Position numbers and translations under genes: made by a program. A stretch of DNA of 64,000 nucleotides from positions 1,116,001 to 1,180,000 of the forward strand of contig NZ_CP012073.1 in NCBI RefSeq assembly GCF_001262075.1, written 5' to 3'. The notes under the pieces are model-generated. The model had not been told where the DNA came from, did no database searches, and saw only the letters and a list, made by a program, of their open reading frames with translations. Below, piece after piece: positions 24,395 through 33,601 of the stretch (position 1 is the first letter of the stretch; every line of letters begins with the position of its first letter). The DNA is from Ottowia sp. oral taxon 894. Its GTDB lineage: Bacteria > Pseudomonadota > Gammaproteobacteria > Burkholderiales > Burkholderiaceae_C.

Positions 24395-25402
24395 TCACTT
24401 GCGCTGGCGCATCTTCTGTGCAGCCTCGAGTTCCATCTTGGTTGCTTCTGAGAAGGGCTTGGCTGCTGCCGACTCTATGGCGGCAACATCAAACTCAATG
24501 CCTTCCTGTGCTTGTTGCCATATGGTGCGGCGAATCTGTTCTTTGCGTTCCTGCAGCAGTTTTTGGATCAGCTCATCACGTTCATCCTCAAACTTAGGCT
24601 TTCCAGGAATTGCACGTTCAAGTAATTCGATGAGGTGGTAGCCAAAGTGCGTCTTGACCGGTGCGGACAAATCACCAGGTTTTTTCAAGGCAAATGCAGC
24701 TTGCTCAAATTCAGGCACCATTTTTCCTCTAGCAAACGCAGCCAGCTCCCCACCTTGCTCTGCGCTCTTTCGGTCGTCTGAATATTGCTTGGCCAAACTC
24801 GAAAAATCTTCTCCCGCCTTGGCTCTTGCCAACAGCTCGCTGGCCAATGCCAAAGCCTGCTCGTCAGTCCTTCCAGCTTCAGCACCTGAACGAATCAGCA
24901 AATGCCGCACATGCACTTTGGGCTGCGCTTCGTGGTTTGCCGTTTCGTTTTCAAAAACTGTTCGAGCATAAGGTTCCAATTTATCCAGTGCTGGCGCCTT
25001 GATGTCGGCTTGATGAATCATCCAGCTATCACTCAGTGCCCGCTGGGCTGCCAGTTGTTCAACACGCTTAACATCTGCCTGCTGGTCATAGCCTGCGGCC
25101 CTCGCTTGCGCTGCCAGGTTTTTTTGCGTGTAGGCCGCCAGAGCCAACTGCTGGACACCGCTGGCGCTAGCCAATACCTCTTGCCGCTGTTCGATAGGCA
25201 ACACCACACTGGCCAAGGCCCGCACGTCGCCCAAGCTGATTTCTCCAGCTGGACCACGCAACACCACCACATTGTCAGCAACAGGCGGTGCAATATTGGC
25301 TTGCTGAGCATTCGCCGGGTTACCCAGGGCGCAAACAGCTACTGCACAAGCCAGTACCGCAACTTTGAAAACCGCCAATTGCGACGCTTCTGTTTTCTGC
25401 AT
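24395..25402 (-). CDS. Periplasmic parvulin-type peptidyl-prolyl isomerase
   Basis: The 335-residue precursor has a signal peptide (VAVLACAVAVCALGNPANA). An N-terminal helical chaperone-like region (about 55-165) is followed by one PpiC/rotamase domain (about 165-265) with VHVRHLLIRSGAEAGR, FSSLAKQYSDD and HFGYHLIELLE, and a helical tail. The layout resembles SurA/PrsA and EpsD-family foldases. It lies between a large exported protein and a polysaccharide exporter, so a folding role for that exported protein is inferred. The gene is visibly more AT-rich than wzm and wzt. Confidence 0.88.
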   Translation of the reverse strand: MQKTEASQLAVFKVAVLACAVAVCALGNPANAQQANIAPPVADNVVVLRGPAGEISLGDVRALASVVLPIEQRQEVLASASGVQQLALAAYTQKNLAAQARAAGYDQQADVKRVEQLAAQRALSDSWMIHQADIKAPALDKLEPYARTVFENETANHEAQPKVHVRHLLIRSGAEAGRTDEQALALASELLARAKAGEDFSSLAKQYSDDRKSAEQGGELAAFARGKMVPEFEQAAFALKKPGDLSAPVKTHFGYHLIELLERAIPGKPKFEDERDELIQKLLQERKEQIRRTIWQQAQEGIEFDVAAIESAAAKPFSEATKMELEAAQKMRQRK

Positions 25403-25456
25403 CTTTCACTTCCCAAGCATTAATTTAGCGCAAGCAAGCAGGATTACGCACTTGTG

Positions 25457-25504
25457 CCATTAAAAACAAAAGGCGGAGAAACCCCCGCCTTTTGTTTTTA
25501 ATGG
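25457..25504 (-). terminator. Long perfect hairpin after the exported-protein gene
   Basis: A perfect 20-bp inverted repeat (arms 25457-25476 and 25485-25504) with an 8-nt loop has a GGCGG core and flanking A and T runs on both sides, so it can act in either direction. It starts 37 nt after the stop of the large exported-protein gene and separates it from the foldase gene. Confidence 0.92.
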
Positions 25505-25540
25505 CAATACAGGGAATCCCCGTATTGCCAAACCTCACCA

Positions 25541-27172
25541 TTAGAAGCCGTAACGGTGGGCAATCGCGTCGCCAAAGTTGCCGTTCGTCAAACCATTGGT
25601 GAACGAAGTAGCGGCATAGCCCACCACAGGCACACCACGGACATTCGTGCTATTCGTAGGCGTATTCAGACCCAGAGATGCCCAACCAGCAGTCACGTAG
25701 TCAGAAGCGTTCTTGACATTGACGCGAGCATTGGTCAGCTGAGCATTCAGGACTTTGGACGTATCGCTATTGAAGGACAGGGTAGCGACCTCACCGCAAA
25801 TCGGCGCACTGCCAGCCACCACCAGCGGAGAGAAGTCGCCCGACGTCACTGCCTGGAACTCTTCACGGTCGGTACCGGAGAAGGAACCTTTAGCGCACAG
25901 GAAGTCGCCCAAGGCCAATGTACCCACAGTGCGAGCACTCACACTAAGATTACCGGCCGTACCAGCCTTGTAATGCCTGTCAGTAGCTGGCAGAGCCGCA
26001 TTCACCGGCAGATTCGCGCCACCGGTGGAGTAGGCCATTGCCGTTTGGTAACGACGCGTTGGCTGCGAGAACACCCAGTCTGTCGCAAATGGCACAGAAG
26101 CCGTAGAAGGCGTAGCCACAAACTCGTTCATGATAGTCTTGGCGGCCAGCGATTCAGACAAATCATGTGCGCGAGCTTGCGGGCTGGTATCGGCCTGCGT
26201 GTAGGGTGTCGAAAGGTCCGGCAAATCGAGCCAGAGCGGGGGAACCAAAGCGGCCACGGCAGCATCCGGCGCATAGGAAACACCCTCAAACTCCGTGTTA
26301 CGGGTTACGCCAGCTTCGCCGCCCACCAGCAAGGGGTCAGCCGTATTGGCTGCAGCGACAGCCGATGCATCAGCACCCATTTGGGGAGCAAAGAACAGAC
26401 GAGCGGCCGCGTTGGCACCCGTGCCATCAACAGCGCGGACAGAAGCGTGACCACCACCATAAGAAGTGATATTCAGGTTGTTGAAAATGGACCAATTACC
26501 AAACAATCCACCTGTTGGGCGCTCCAAACCATGATCAGCCGCATCCGAATACGCCACGACATCCGTGTTCATCAACTTAGACAATTCAGAAGACGTGCAA
26601 GGCGCCACACCGTCCTTATGCTTAATCGCTTTAAACAGATCAGTTCCCGGCTTGATGTTGGCCATGTTCAGGTATTCAACATAGCCTTCGCGCGTATGCA
26701 GAGCCTGCGCATCAGCGCTCAGCTTCTGGTCCAGGCGACTGGTACGGAAATCCACGCCATCAGTGCCCAGTTGACGAGGCAGCACACAAGTAGAGTCAGG
26801 CGACAGAATGCGGGAAACGCCTGTGAGGCTCGGCTCAATAGAAGCGGTCCACACGTCACCAGGAGACATCAGGACAGTAAAGTCCAGAATATCATCAGAG
26901 TTGGCGGCACCACGGAAACGCACTTTCACGGCCTTACCGTTAGTCGTATCCGTATTAACCAGGCTAATCAGCGTCACATTGCCATTAACGGTGCTGAAAT
27001 AAGGGGTGAACAGAACGTGACCCACGCCACCCGACTGAACACCACCCATCACTGTAGCAGGAACACTAGCAACAGCATCATCTTGAACGATGATGGCGTG
27101 CGCGGAGGAAACAAAACCCAGACCACCAGCGAGAGTTGCGGCGGCACTCAGGGCCAAGAGGCTTTTCTTCAT
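25541..27172 (-). CDS. Large exported protein of unknown function
   Basis: The 543-residue precursor has a clear Sec signal peptide (MKKSLLALSAAATLAGG... with cleavage after SSAHA). The mature part begins IIVQDDAVASVPATV and is rich in Ala, Thr, Ser, Asp and Val, with no membrane helix. The start at 27172 has GGAG nine bases upstream. Base composition is more balanced than the flanking GC-rich genes. The gene ends at a very strong terminator, which is common for abundantly expressed proteins. I recognise no domain. Its place between the type II secretion operon and a foldase suggests a secreted or surface-layer protein (inference). Confidence 0.8.
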   Translation of the reverse strand: MKKSLLALSAAATLAGGLGFVSSAHAIIVQDDAVASVPATVMGGVQSGGVGHVLFTPYFSTVNGNVTLISLVNTDTTNGKAVKVRFRGAANSDDILDFTVLMSPGDVWTASIEPSLTGVSRILSPDSTCVLPRQLGTDGVDFRTSRLDQKLSADAQALHTREGYVEYLNMANIKPGTDLFKAIKHKDGVAPCTSSELSKLMNTDVVAYSDAADHGLERPTGGLFGNWSIFNNLNITSYGGGHASVRAVDGTGANAAARLFFAPQMGADASAVAAANTADPLLVGGEAGVTRNTEFEGVSYAPDAAVAALVPPLWLDLPDLSTPYTQADTSPQARAHDLSESLAAKTIMNEFVATPSTASVPFATDWVFSQPTRRYQTAMAYSTGGANLPVNAALPATDRHYKAGTAGNLSVSARTVGTLALGDFLCAKGSFSGTDREEFQAVTSGDFSPLVVAGSAPICGEVATLSFNSDTSKVLNAQLTNARVNVKNASDYVTAGWASLGLNTPTNSTNVRGVPVVGYAATSFTNGLTNGNFGDAIAHRYGF

Positions 27173-27341
27173 AGCTATGACTCCATAAAAAGGAAAGATT
27201 GCAACACCCAAGAGACGATCTTGGTAATGCACTACGAATCCTATCATAGGAGCTGGGACTGAAATCAAGCTTCTTTGCATTGTTTTCCGTCCAGCGTGAT
27301 TTTTTTGCTACACCGCCACAGCGAAGGTCTGCACGAATGCG

Positions 27342-27755
27342 TCACAGCTTCTCGTACAGCCACCACTGACCATCTTCGCGCACCCAGCGCTCATCCACAT
27401 ACGTATTGACTTCCGGAATCTTGGCTGCGAACAGGGGCACGCGCATCTTTGTAGTGATGCGCACCTTGACTTTGCAGACGCTTGGCTCGCAAGTGACCTC
27501 ATGGATGATTGCGTTCGTCCAGGCACCGGCGCTGCCAAAGCGTTTACCGTAGTCCTGCGGGGAGACAAGGTTGCGATAAGAAGGCATCAGATATTCCCAC
27601 GCCTGCTGGTAATCCTTGGCAATGAGGTGCTTCCAACGCGCCTCTGCGCGCTGCGCCACCTGCTGTTCTGGTGTTTGCTGAGGGTTGCTGGCACAGGCTG
27701 TCAGCAGCATAGCAATGATCAGAAATCCTGTTTTCATAAATGACACTGTTCTCAT
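27342..27755 (-). CDS. Small putative lipoprotein
   Basis: The 137-residue precursor has a type II signal peptide with the lipobox LLTACAS. The mature part is basic to neutral with WEYLMPSYRNLVSPQDY and ends RWVREDGQWWLYEKL, a pattern seen in small NTF2-like or nuclear-transport-fold lipoproteins; that fold guess is weak. The first ATG at 27755 has TTGGAGAG just upstream, so it is preferred to the one six codons later. It lies directly downstream of gspD and may be co-transcribed with the secretion genes. Confidence 0.78.
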   Translation of the reverse strand: MRTVSFMKTGFLIIAMLLTACASNPQQTPEQQVAQRAEARWKHLIAKDYQQAWEYLMPSYRNLVSPQDYGKRFGSAGAWTNAIIHEVTCEPSVCKVKVRITTKMRVPLFAAKIPEVNTYVDERWVREDGQWWLYEKL

Positions 27756-27799
27756 GGACTCTCCAAAAATGCCTTATCAATGCAAGCGGAATAAAACTT

Positions 27800-30241
27800 C
27801 TACTGGTTAGCTATGTGTCCCGGCAAAGACAGGCCCCTCATGCGGTCGCGCAGTTCTCGGCTAACGGCGCGGGCGTCTTCGTCGGAGCGCAGCACGCGGG
27901 GGGTGATGATGACGAGCAGCTCGGTGCGCTCGTCTTCCCGGGACTGGTTGCCGAACAGGCCGCCCAGCAGCGGGATGGATGACAGCACGGGCAGGCCAGC
28001 GGAACCTTGGGTGTGCTTGCTTTTGATCAGGCCGCCGAGCACGATGGTTTCGCCCGAACGCACGGCGACCTTGGAGGCGATCTGGCGCTGAAGGAAGCTG
28101 CGCTGACCGGTAATTTTGTCTTGCTCGCCCACGTTGGTGACAGTCTGGTCGATTTCGAGCGTAACAAGGTCACCCGCATTGACGGACGGGGTGACGTTGA
28201 GCATGACGCCCGTGTCTTTGTACTGGATGTTGTTGGTGGTGGCGATGGTGCCGCTGCTGCTGATGGTGGTGCCGGTGTTGATGGGCTGCTGGTCGCCCAC
28301 GGTGATGGCGGCGGTGTGGTTGTCAAGCACCATGAGAGAGGGGCTGGAGATGACCTTCAGGAGCGATTTGGAAGCCAGGGTGTTGAGTACGGCGGTGAGG
28401 TTGCCGATGGAGCTGGTGAGCGTGTAGCTGAAACCCTGGGCTGCGTTGGTGATCGTGCCGCCACGGCTTGCGCCTGCGATGGTGGTTAAGTTGCTGTTGT
28501 TGTTGAGCACGCCCAGGCCGGTGCGGCCCGTGCCGAAGTCGCCGCTGTTCTTGAAGGCCCATTGCAGGCCGTATTGCAGGCCGTCGCGCAGGGTGACTTC
28601 GATGATGCTGGCTTCGATGAGAACTTGCGCACGCTGAATGTCCAGCCGCTTGAGGGTGGTTTCAATGCGCGTGAATTCAGCGGGCGGCGCGTAGATGAGC
28701 AAAGTGTTGTTGATGCGGTCGGCCATGACGCGCACGTCTGGCCCCAGATTGACAGTGACGCTGGCGGCGCCCTGGTCGCCGCCGCCTTGCTGGCCGCTCA
28801 TGCGGTTGCTGCCGAAGGCGCTTCCTGCGGCGCCGGAGGCGTTGCGAAGCGTGCTGGCTGAATTGCCGAAGGCATTGCCGCTGAAAGCATTGCTGCTGAA
28901 AGCATTGCCGCCCAAGGAGCTGCCAGACGCGCCGCCGCCCAGCGAGCCGCCCACGGCGCTGCCGCCTGAAGCATTGCCGAATGTGCTGCGGGCGCTGCTG
29001 CCGGAGACGCTGCCCAGGCCGGGGGCCACGCCGGTGGCGCCCGTGGCGCCTTGCACGGTGGCGGCGCTGCCGCCGTAGATGCCGTTGAGCAGTTCGGCCA
29101 GGTGGTCGGCGGAGCCGTTTCTGACCTTGTAGACGAAGAGTTGCGGCTCGGCGCTGCCCGCGTTGGGGCGGTCGAACTTGCTGATCCAGTGCTGGACTTC
29201 GTCCAGGTACGCGGCGCGGGGGGTGATGACAAGCACGGCGTTGATGCTTTCCAGCGGCAAGATGCGCAACGCGCCAAAGAGCGGGTTGCTTTCGCCCAGG
29301 GCGCTGGCTCCGGCCCCGGCTGCGGCTGGCGCGGCGGCTTTTCCGGCGGCTGGCGCGGCGGCAGGCAGGGCTGCGCCAGCGCTGGCCGCGCCTGTAGCGC
29401 CGGAGAGCACGGCCAAGGCGTTTTGCACCTCCGCAGGCGAGGTGTATTGCAGGGGGAAGACGCCTACTGACATGCCGCGCAGCAGGTTCACGTCAAAGGT
29501 TTTGACGACATCCATCCAGCCTTCCGCTTCGGTGCGGGTGCCGCGCATGATGATGATGTTGCGCAGCGTGTCCACCCGCACGATGGCTTCGGGCGGCACC
29601 ATGGCGCGCAGGATGTTGGCCATTTCGCCCGCGCCCAAGTATTGCAGCGGAATGATGATGGCGCCGTAGCCGGGAGGCATGGGGCCGTCGTCGGCAATGC
29701 GGGGAGCGGCCACAATGTCTTTCAGGGCGGCAGGCGCGCCCACGTGGTAGGTGCCGCTGGAGTCGCGCGCCATGACGATGCCGTTGAGCTGCAAGGCGCT
29801 TTCGAGCAGGTTCATGGCCCTGTCGGCGCTGACTTCGCCGCGCGTGACGAGGGTGACGCGGCCATTGAGCGGGGGGTGAATGACGTAATCCACCTTGAGC
29901 AGGTCGCGCAGCATGACGTGAACGACTTCGCCCACGGGCGCATCTTCAAACTTGAAGGCGCTCACAGGGCCGGAAACGCGGGCGGCGTGCTTCGGCGGGC
30001 GGACGACTTCGTCGGTGCCGCGCATGATGACGGGCTTGCGCTCCTCGCTGGCTTCATCGCTGGAGGCGGCCTGCACGGCGGGCGCACTGGCGGGCTTGGG
30101 CGCGGCGGCGGCTTGCTCTTCCACGGTTTCCAGGGCGGCAGGAGCCTGCGGCGCGATGGGCGCATGGCTGTTGCAGCCTGCGGCAAGCAGCCCCAGGGCG
30201 ATCAGGGAAAGAGCGGTGCGGGGCGTGAGGTGATGCGGCAT
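27800..30241 (-). CDS. gspD: Type II secretion outer-membrane secretin GspD
   Basis: GspD forms the outer-membrane channel of the type II secretion system. The 813-residue precursor is a lipoprotein (lipobox LLAAGCNS). It has N0-N3 domains (about 100-480), interrupted by an Ala/Gly insert and a long Gly/Ser/Ala-rich stretch (about 400-500) with repeated NAFS and NAFG units. The secretin core (about 530-790) includes VPLLGGLFGNQSREDERTEL and ITPRVLRSDEDAR. The lipobox means it may reach the outer membrane without a separate pilotin. It is the last gene of the gsp operon. Confidence 0.95.
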   Translation of the reverse strand: MPHHLTPRTALSLIALGLLAAGCNSHAPIAPQAPAALETVEEQAAAAPKPASAPAVQAASSDEASEERKPVIMRGTDEVVRPPKHAARVSGPVSAFKFEDAPVGEVVHVMLRDLLKVDYVIHPPLNGRVTLVTRGEVSADRAMNLLESALQLNGIVMARDSSGTYHVGAPAALKDIVAAPRIADDGPMPPGYGAIIIPLQYLGAGEMANILRAMVPPEAIVRVDTLRNIIIMRGTRTEAEGWMDVVKTFDVNLLRGMSVGVFPLQYTSPAEVQNALAVLSGATGAASAGAALPAAAPAAGKAAAPAAAGAGASALGESNPLFGALRILPLESINAVLVITPRAAYLDEVQHWISKFDRPNAGSAEPQLFVYKVRNGSADHLAELLNGIYGGSAATVQGATGATGVAPGLGSVSGSSARSTFGNASGGSAVGGSLGGGASGSSLGGNAFSSNAFSGNAFGNSASTLRNASGAAGSAFGSNRMSGQQGGGDQGAASVTVNLGPDVRVMADRINNTLLIYAPPAEFTRIETTLKRLDIQRAQVLIEASIIEVTLRDGLQYGLQWAFKNSGDFGTGRTGLGVLNNNSNLTTIAGASRGGTITNAAQGFSYTLTSSIGNLTAVLNTLASKSLLKVISSPSLMVLDNHTAAITVGDQQPINTGTTISSSGTIATTNNIQYKDTGVMLNVTPSVNAGDLVTLEIDQTVTNVGEQDKITGQRSFLQRQIASKVAVRSGETIVLGGLIKSKHTQGSAGLPVLSSIPLLGGLFGNQSREDERTELLVIITPRVLRSDEDARAVSRELRDRMRGLSLPGHIANQ

Positions 30242-30284
30242 AGGAAACACGGTTCGTGGCGCGGATTGAAATCGCGGTCGCAAC

Positions 30285-30899
30285 TCAAAACTGCGGTCTA
30301 AAAGAAGAAGGCGGCGGCACGCCCTGGGCCGGACGGCCCTGCGGCGGGCGGGCGGGCATGCCAGCGGGCGGAGGCGGCGCATCGGCGGCCCCGGCGGGCG
30401 AGGCTGGCGCAGTGTGAACGTATGGAAGTTCAATCACGTGGCGCTCGCCGCCTTTGCTGAAAGTGATGCTGCGGCCTTTGACGGCCGCCAGCTCCCATTC
30501 ACCGATGCGGTCGCCCACGCGCAGGGCGCGGGGCTGCTCCTCCACCTCGGCCATCACGGTGGTAAGCGCCGGGCCGGTGACGATGCCGTAAAAGCGCACC
30601 TTGTCCAGCGCCACGGCGGGCTTGGCCTGGCTTGGCGCGGCGGCCACGGGCGGCGGGCGGCGGCTGCTGTGAAAGGGGGGACGCTCCAGCAGCACGGCAG
30701 GCGCGGCGCGGGCAGGCGCCTCCAGCGGCGGCGCGGCGGCCAGCAGGCCGTCGAACTGCGGGGGCTGCGCCGGGGGCGGCTGCCAGGCGCGCGCGCCAGC
30801 GCCCAGCCAGAGCCAGGCGAGCGCCGCCAGCAGCGCGGCGCATGCGCACAGCATGGCGGCAACAAAGGGAAAAGGGCGGGACGGGCGGGGCATGTGCAA
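30285..30899 (-). CDS. Type II secretion GspC/GspN-like protein
   Basis: The 204-residue protein has one N-terminal membrane helix (VAAMLCACAALLAALAWLWL) and a Pro/Ala linker. A small periplasmic domain (about 100-160) reads VRFYGIVTGPALTTVMAEV and LRVGDRIGEWELAAVKG, resembling the homology region of GspC, which bridges the inner-membrane platform to GspD. A Pro-rich tail follows. In Burkholderiales operons of this order it is often labelled protein N. A second ATG two codons in is possible. It precedes gspD. Confidence 0.78.
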   Translation of the reverse strand: MHMPRPSRPFPFVAAMLCACAALLAALAWLWLGAGARAWQPPPAQPPQFDGLLAAAPPLEAPARAAPAVLLERPPFHSSRRPPPVAAAPSQAKPAVALDKVRFYGIVTGPALTTVMAEVEEQPRALRVGDRIGEWELAAVKGRSITFSKGGERHVIELPYVHTAPASPAGAADAPPPPAGMPARPPQGRPAQGVPPPSSFRPQF

Positions 30900-30941
30900 T
30901 GGCGCAGGAAATGACGCTGAAGTGGCGCGGAGAAAGCTCGC

Positions 30942-31493
30942 TTACGGGCGCTCCTGCAAGACAAAAAGGTTGAGCATGACGGCCACCGTCTGCGGCCCTT
31001 CGGGCATGTGGCCCGCCAGGCTGTTGATCTGCACGCTTTCGGCATAGACGGCCGGGCGCAGGGCGGCGATGGATTGCAGCAGCTTCGCCATGGACGCCCA
31101 TTCGCCTTCCAGGCGCAGGTTCAGCCCCACGCGGTAAAAGCCTTCTTTTTCCTGCGCGGCCAGTGCCTGGCTGCTGGTCACGCTCAAGCCGGCGGCGGCG
31201 GCCAGCTCGCGCACGCGCTGCAAGGCGCCGTTGCCCGCGTAGGAGGGGTCGTCTCCCGCCGGATAGGCGTATTGCGACATGCGCTCACGCAGCTGCTGCG
31301 CCAGCTCGTCCAGCTGCGGCGCGCTGGCTTGCAGGCCCGCCAGGCGGGCGTAGCGCGGCTCGATTTCGGCCAGGCGCGAGGCAGCCCAGCGGTGCTTGTC
31401 ATACACCTTGAACGCGCCCAGCGCCAGGCAAGCCAGCAGCGCGGCAGCCAGCAGGGCCAGCCAGATGCGCTCGGGGTTGCGGACGGCGTTCAT
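30942..31493 (-). CDS. gspM: Type II secretion protein GspM
   Basis: The 183-residue bitopic protein has an N-terminal helix (LALLAAALLACLALGAF), a coiled-coil stretch (about 35-75) and a periplasmic ferredoxin-like domain. It belongs to the GspM/PilO group that pairs with GspL. Its start overlaps the gspL stop by four bases, which indicates coupled translation. Assignment rests on position, length and this architecture rather than a strong motif. Confidence 0.85.
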   Translation of the reverse strand: MNAVRNPERIWLALLAAALLACLALGAFKVYDKHRWAASRLAEIEPRYARLAGLQASAPQLDELAQQLRERMSQYAYPAGDDPSYAGNGALQRVRELAAAAGLSVTSSQALAAQEKEGFYRVGLNLRLEGEWASMAKLLQSIAALRPAVYAESVQINSLAGHMPEGPQTVAVMLNLFVLQERP

Positions 31494-32581
31494 GGCGCGG
31501 CCTCCCCGCCTGCGGGCGAGAGGCGTTGCAAAGCAGGGGCGAACTCCACTTCAATGGTGAAGCTTTCCTGCTTGGCATTGGCGTTGCGGATGGCGGGCGA
31601 TGACAGGCGGGCGCTGTGGATGCCGTCTTGCCGGCTGAGGCGCTGCACGAGGGCGGCGGCATCTTCGGCAAAGCCGCTGATGAACACTTTTTCGCCCTCG
31701 GTGCGCAAGTTGCTGATCCAGGCGCTGGAGGGCATGGCCTCGGCCAGCAGGGCCAGCGCGGGCACGAGGCGCAGCTGGGGGCCTGTGGCTTGCTGCAGCT
31801 GGGCCAGCCGGTCGGCCTGCTGTTGCAGGGCTTCGCGCGCGGCCATCTGGGGGGCGGCCTGGGCGCTCATGGCGGCATAGGCGCTTTGCGCCGCAATGGC
31901 GCGCTGGCGCAGTTGCAGCGTGGGCGTGACGGCCAGCGCCAGCAGCAGCAGCAGCGCCAGGGCCAGCAGCGCCAGCCGCAGGCGGCGGCCCCGGGCGGTC
32001 AGGGCCTTCCGCACGCGCGCGCCATCAGACGGCATGCAAATGGGGCGCAGCACACCACCCGCCGCGCTGACCGCGTGGCCGCTGGCGGGCAGCACCCACA
32101 CTTCGGGGCGGCTCACGCGGGCGTGTTGCAGCAGCAGCGCGTCCAGGCGCTGGCGCGAGGTCAGCGCCAAATCAACGCGGACGCGGCCATCGCCCAGAGG
32201 CGCGCTGCGGTAGCCCGCCACGGTCTGCTCGGGCTTGAAGGGGGTGATGGCCTGCACTTCCAGCTGCACGGCTTCGTCCAGATCGGCCTGCGGCAGGGCG
32301 GGCAGGGTGAGGGTGCGCTCCAGCGCCTCTTCGCGCGGCAGTTCGATGGCCTCGGCCTGCGGTGCGCCCGCGCTGGCGGGCAGCGGCTCGGCCTCGCCGT
32401 TTTTGACGCTCCAGAGCGTGCGCTGGCCGCTGGCCTGGTGCAGGCGCACGCGCACGGCGGGCGTGAGCGCGCCCAGCGCCGGGTGCGCCAGCAGCAGCGC
32501 AGCGGCAGACTGCCACTGGCGCAGCCACTGGCCAAGGTCAATGCCGAACAGGCGCGGATCGCTGGAAGGTGCCAATGCCAT
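31490..32581 (-). CDS. gspL: Type II secretion protein GspL (PilM/PilN-like)
   Basis: The 363-residue protein combines a cytoplasmic actin-like region (1-190), one membrane helix (LALLALALLLLLALAVTP, about 201-218) and a periplasmic PilN-like domain with a coiled coil. GspL recruits the GspE ATPase to the membrane. The cytoplasmic part shows EAVQLEVQAITPFKPEQTV, typical of the PilM-like fold. It starts 33 bp after gspK and overlaps gspM. Confidence 0.88.
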   Translation of the reverse strand: MALAPSSDPRLFGIDLGQWLRQWQSAAALLLAHPALGALTPAVRVRLHQASGQRTLWSVKNGEAEPLPASAGAPQAEAIELPREEALERTLTLPALPQADLDEAVQLEVQAITPFKPEQTVAGYRSAPLGDGRVRVDLALTSRQRLDALLLQHARVSRPEVWVLPASGHAVSAAGGVLRPICMPSDGARVRKALTARGRRLRLALLALALLLLLALAVTPTLQLRQRAIAAQSAYAAMSAQAAPQMAAREALQQQADRLAQLQQATGPQLRLVPALALLAEAMPSSAWISNLRTEGEKVFISGFAEDAAALVQRLSRQDGIHSARLSSPAIRNANAKQESFTIEVEFAPALQRLSPAGGEAAP

Positions 32582-32614
32582 GTGAAAGGGAAGAGGGAGC
32601 GGAGCGAACGGAAG

Positions 32615-33601
32615 CTAGCTTCCTGCGGGCAAAACCTGCCCCTGCGTCCGCAAGGTGCGCCAGGGCGCAATGGAAGATGAATAAGCAGATAGCGTTACGT
32701 CGTGCGCGAGGCTGAATATTCTGCCCGCATCCAGCGGTACGCGGGCTGTGACTCTGAAAAATTGTGAAAAGCCCGCGCCGGTGAGCGCCGGGTCCAGCCC
32801 CGTGGTGTCCACGCCCGCCTCGCCTGCGTCGCGGCGGCTGGCAATGCGCTGGGCCACGGCGGCGTTGCCGCGCGCCAGCACGAGCAGCACCGGCAGGGGC
32901 GCAGCCAGCGGGTTCACGTTGGTGTGCTGGTAGGTGTCTGCCGTGACCAGCGGGCGGATGCGGGCGTAGGTGGCGTAGTCCATGCCGGGCACGAGCAGCA
33001 GGTCATCCGCCGATTCGAACTGGCGGCGGGGCACGCGCCGCGTGGCGTCGCCCGTGCCGCCGGCGCGCCAGGTGTCGATGGCGTGCGCCAGCTGGTCGGC
33101 CTGCTTTTCGGGCACGCCGCCAGCCACTTGCAGCAGGGCCGAGAGCAGGGGCGGCTGGGCGGCGTTCAGCGAAATCAGGCCGCTCAGGGGCTGCACCAGC
33201 ACTTGTATCTCCACGCCGCCGTAGCTCACGCGCGTGGCGGCCATGCCTTCCGGCCGCGCGCTTTCGGCCTTGAGCTGCTGCAAGGCCAGCGCGATGGCGC
33301 CTTCGGCCAGCGCCTGCGCGGCCACCTGCTCCGAAATGGCCTGCGCGGCCCTGACTTGCCCGCGCACCGTCTGGCTCATGCCCACCACCAGCAGGCTGAG
33401 CGCGGCCACGATCCACAGCACCATGATCAGGGCCAGACCCTTGCCCCGGCCGCTTTTGGCGCTACCAGATTCATAGCATAAGGTCCTAGTGCAGAAAGCG
33501 CAAAAGCCGCTTTTACCCCCCCTGAATTTGCTCCTGTTCCTGATATGAAAAAGCCCGCCCGCCGCCGCTGCGGCCCGGCCTGCGCCTGTCTGGATCTTCA
33601 T
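32615..33601 (-). CDS. gspK: Type II secretion minor pseudopilin GspK
   Basis: GspK caps the pseudopilus tip with GspI and GspJ. The 328-residue protein has the pseudopilin helix after a prepilin peptidase site, GRGKG/LALIMVLWIVAAL; position +5 is not Glu, as is usual for GspK. The large globular domain follows. The ATG overlaps the gspJ stop (ATGA). Between this start and the cleavage site there are 55 residues instead of the usual 10-20, because a family A repeat lies in frame (about residues 19-46). No other in-frame ATG, GTG or TTG gives a shorter leader, so this start stands unless the annotation of gspJ changes. Confidence 0.88.
   Translation of the reverse strand: MKIQTGAGRAAAAAGGLFHIRNRSKFRGGKSGFCAFCTRTLCYESGSAKSGRGKGLALIMVLWIVAALSLLVVGMSQTVRGQVRAAQAISEQVAAQALAEGAIALALQQLKAESARPEGMAATRVSYGGVEIQVLVQPLSGLISLNAAQPPLLSALLQVAGGVPEKQADQLAHAIDTWRAGGTGDATRRVPRRQFESADDLLLVPGMDYATYARIRPLVTADTYQHTNVNPLAAPLPVLLVLARGNAAVAQRIASRRDAGEAGVDTTGLDPALTGAGFSQFFRVTARVPLDAGRIFSLAHDVTLSAYSSSIAPWRTLRTQGQVLPAGS
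33466..33545 (-). repeat. Family A repeat inside the gspK leader
   Basis: On the minus strand it reads GGAACAGGAGCAAATTCAGG, GCGGCTTTTGCGC, GCACTAGGACC and TATGCTATGAATC. It is read in frame as part of the gspK N-terminus. It matches the consensus almost to the right end, where the final GAGCRAA is lost. Confidence 0.85.
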
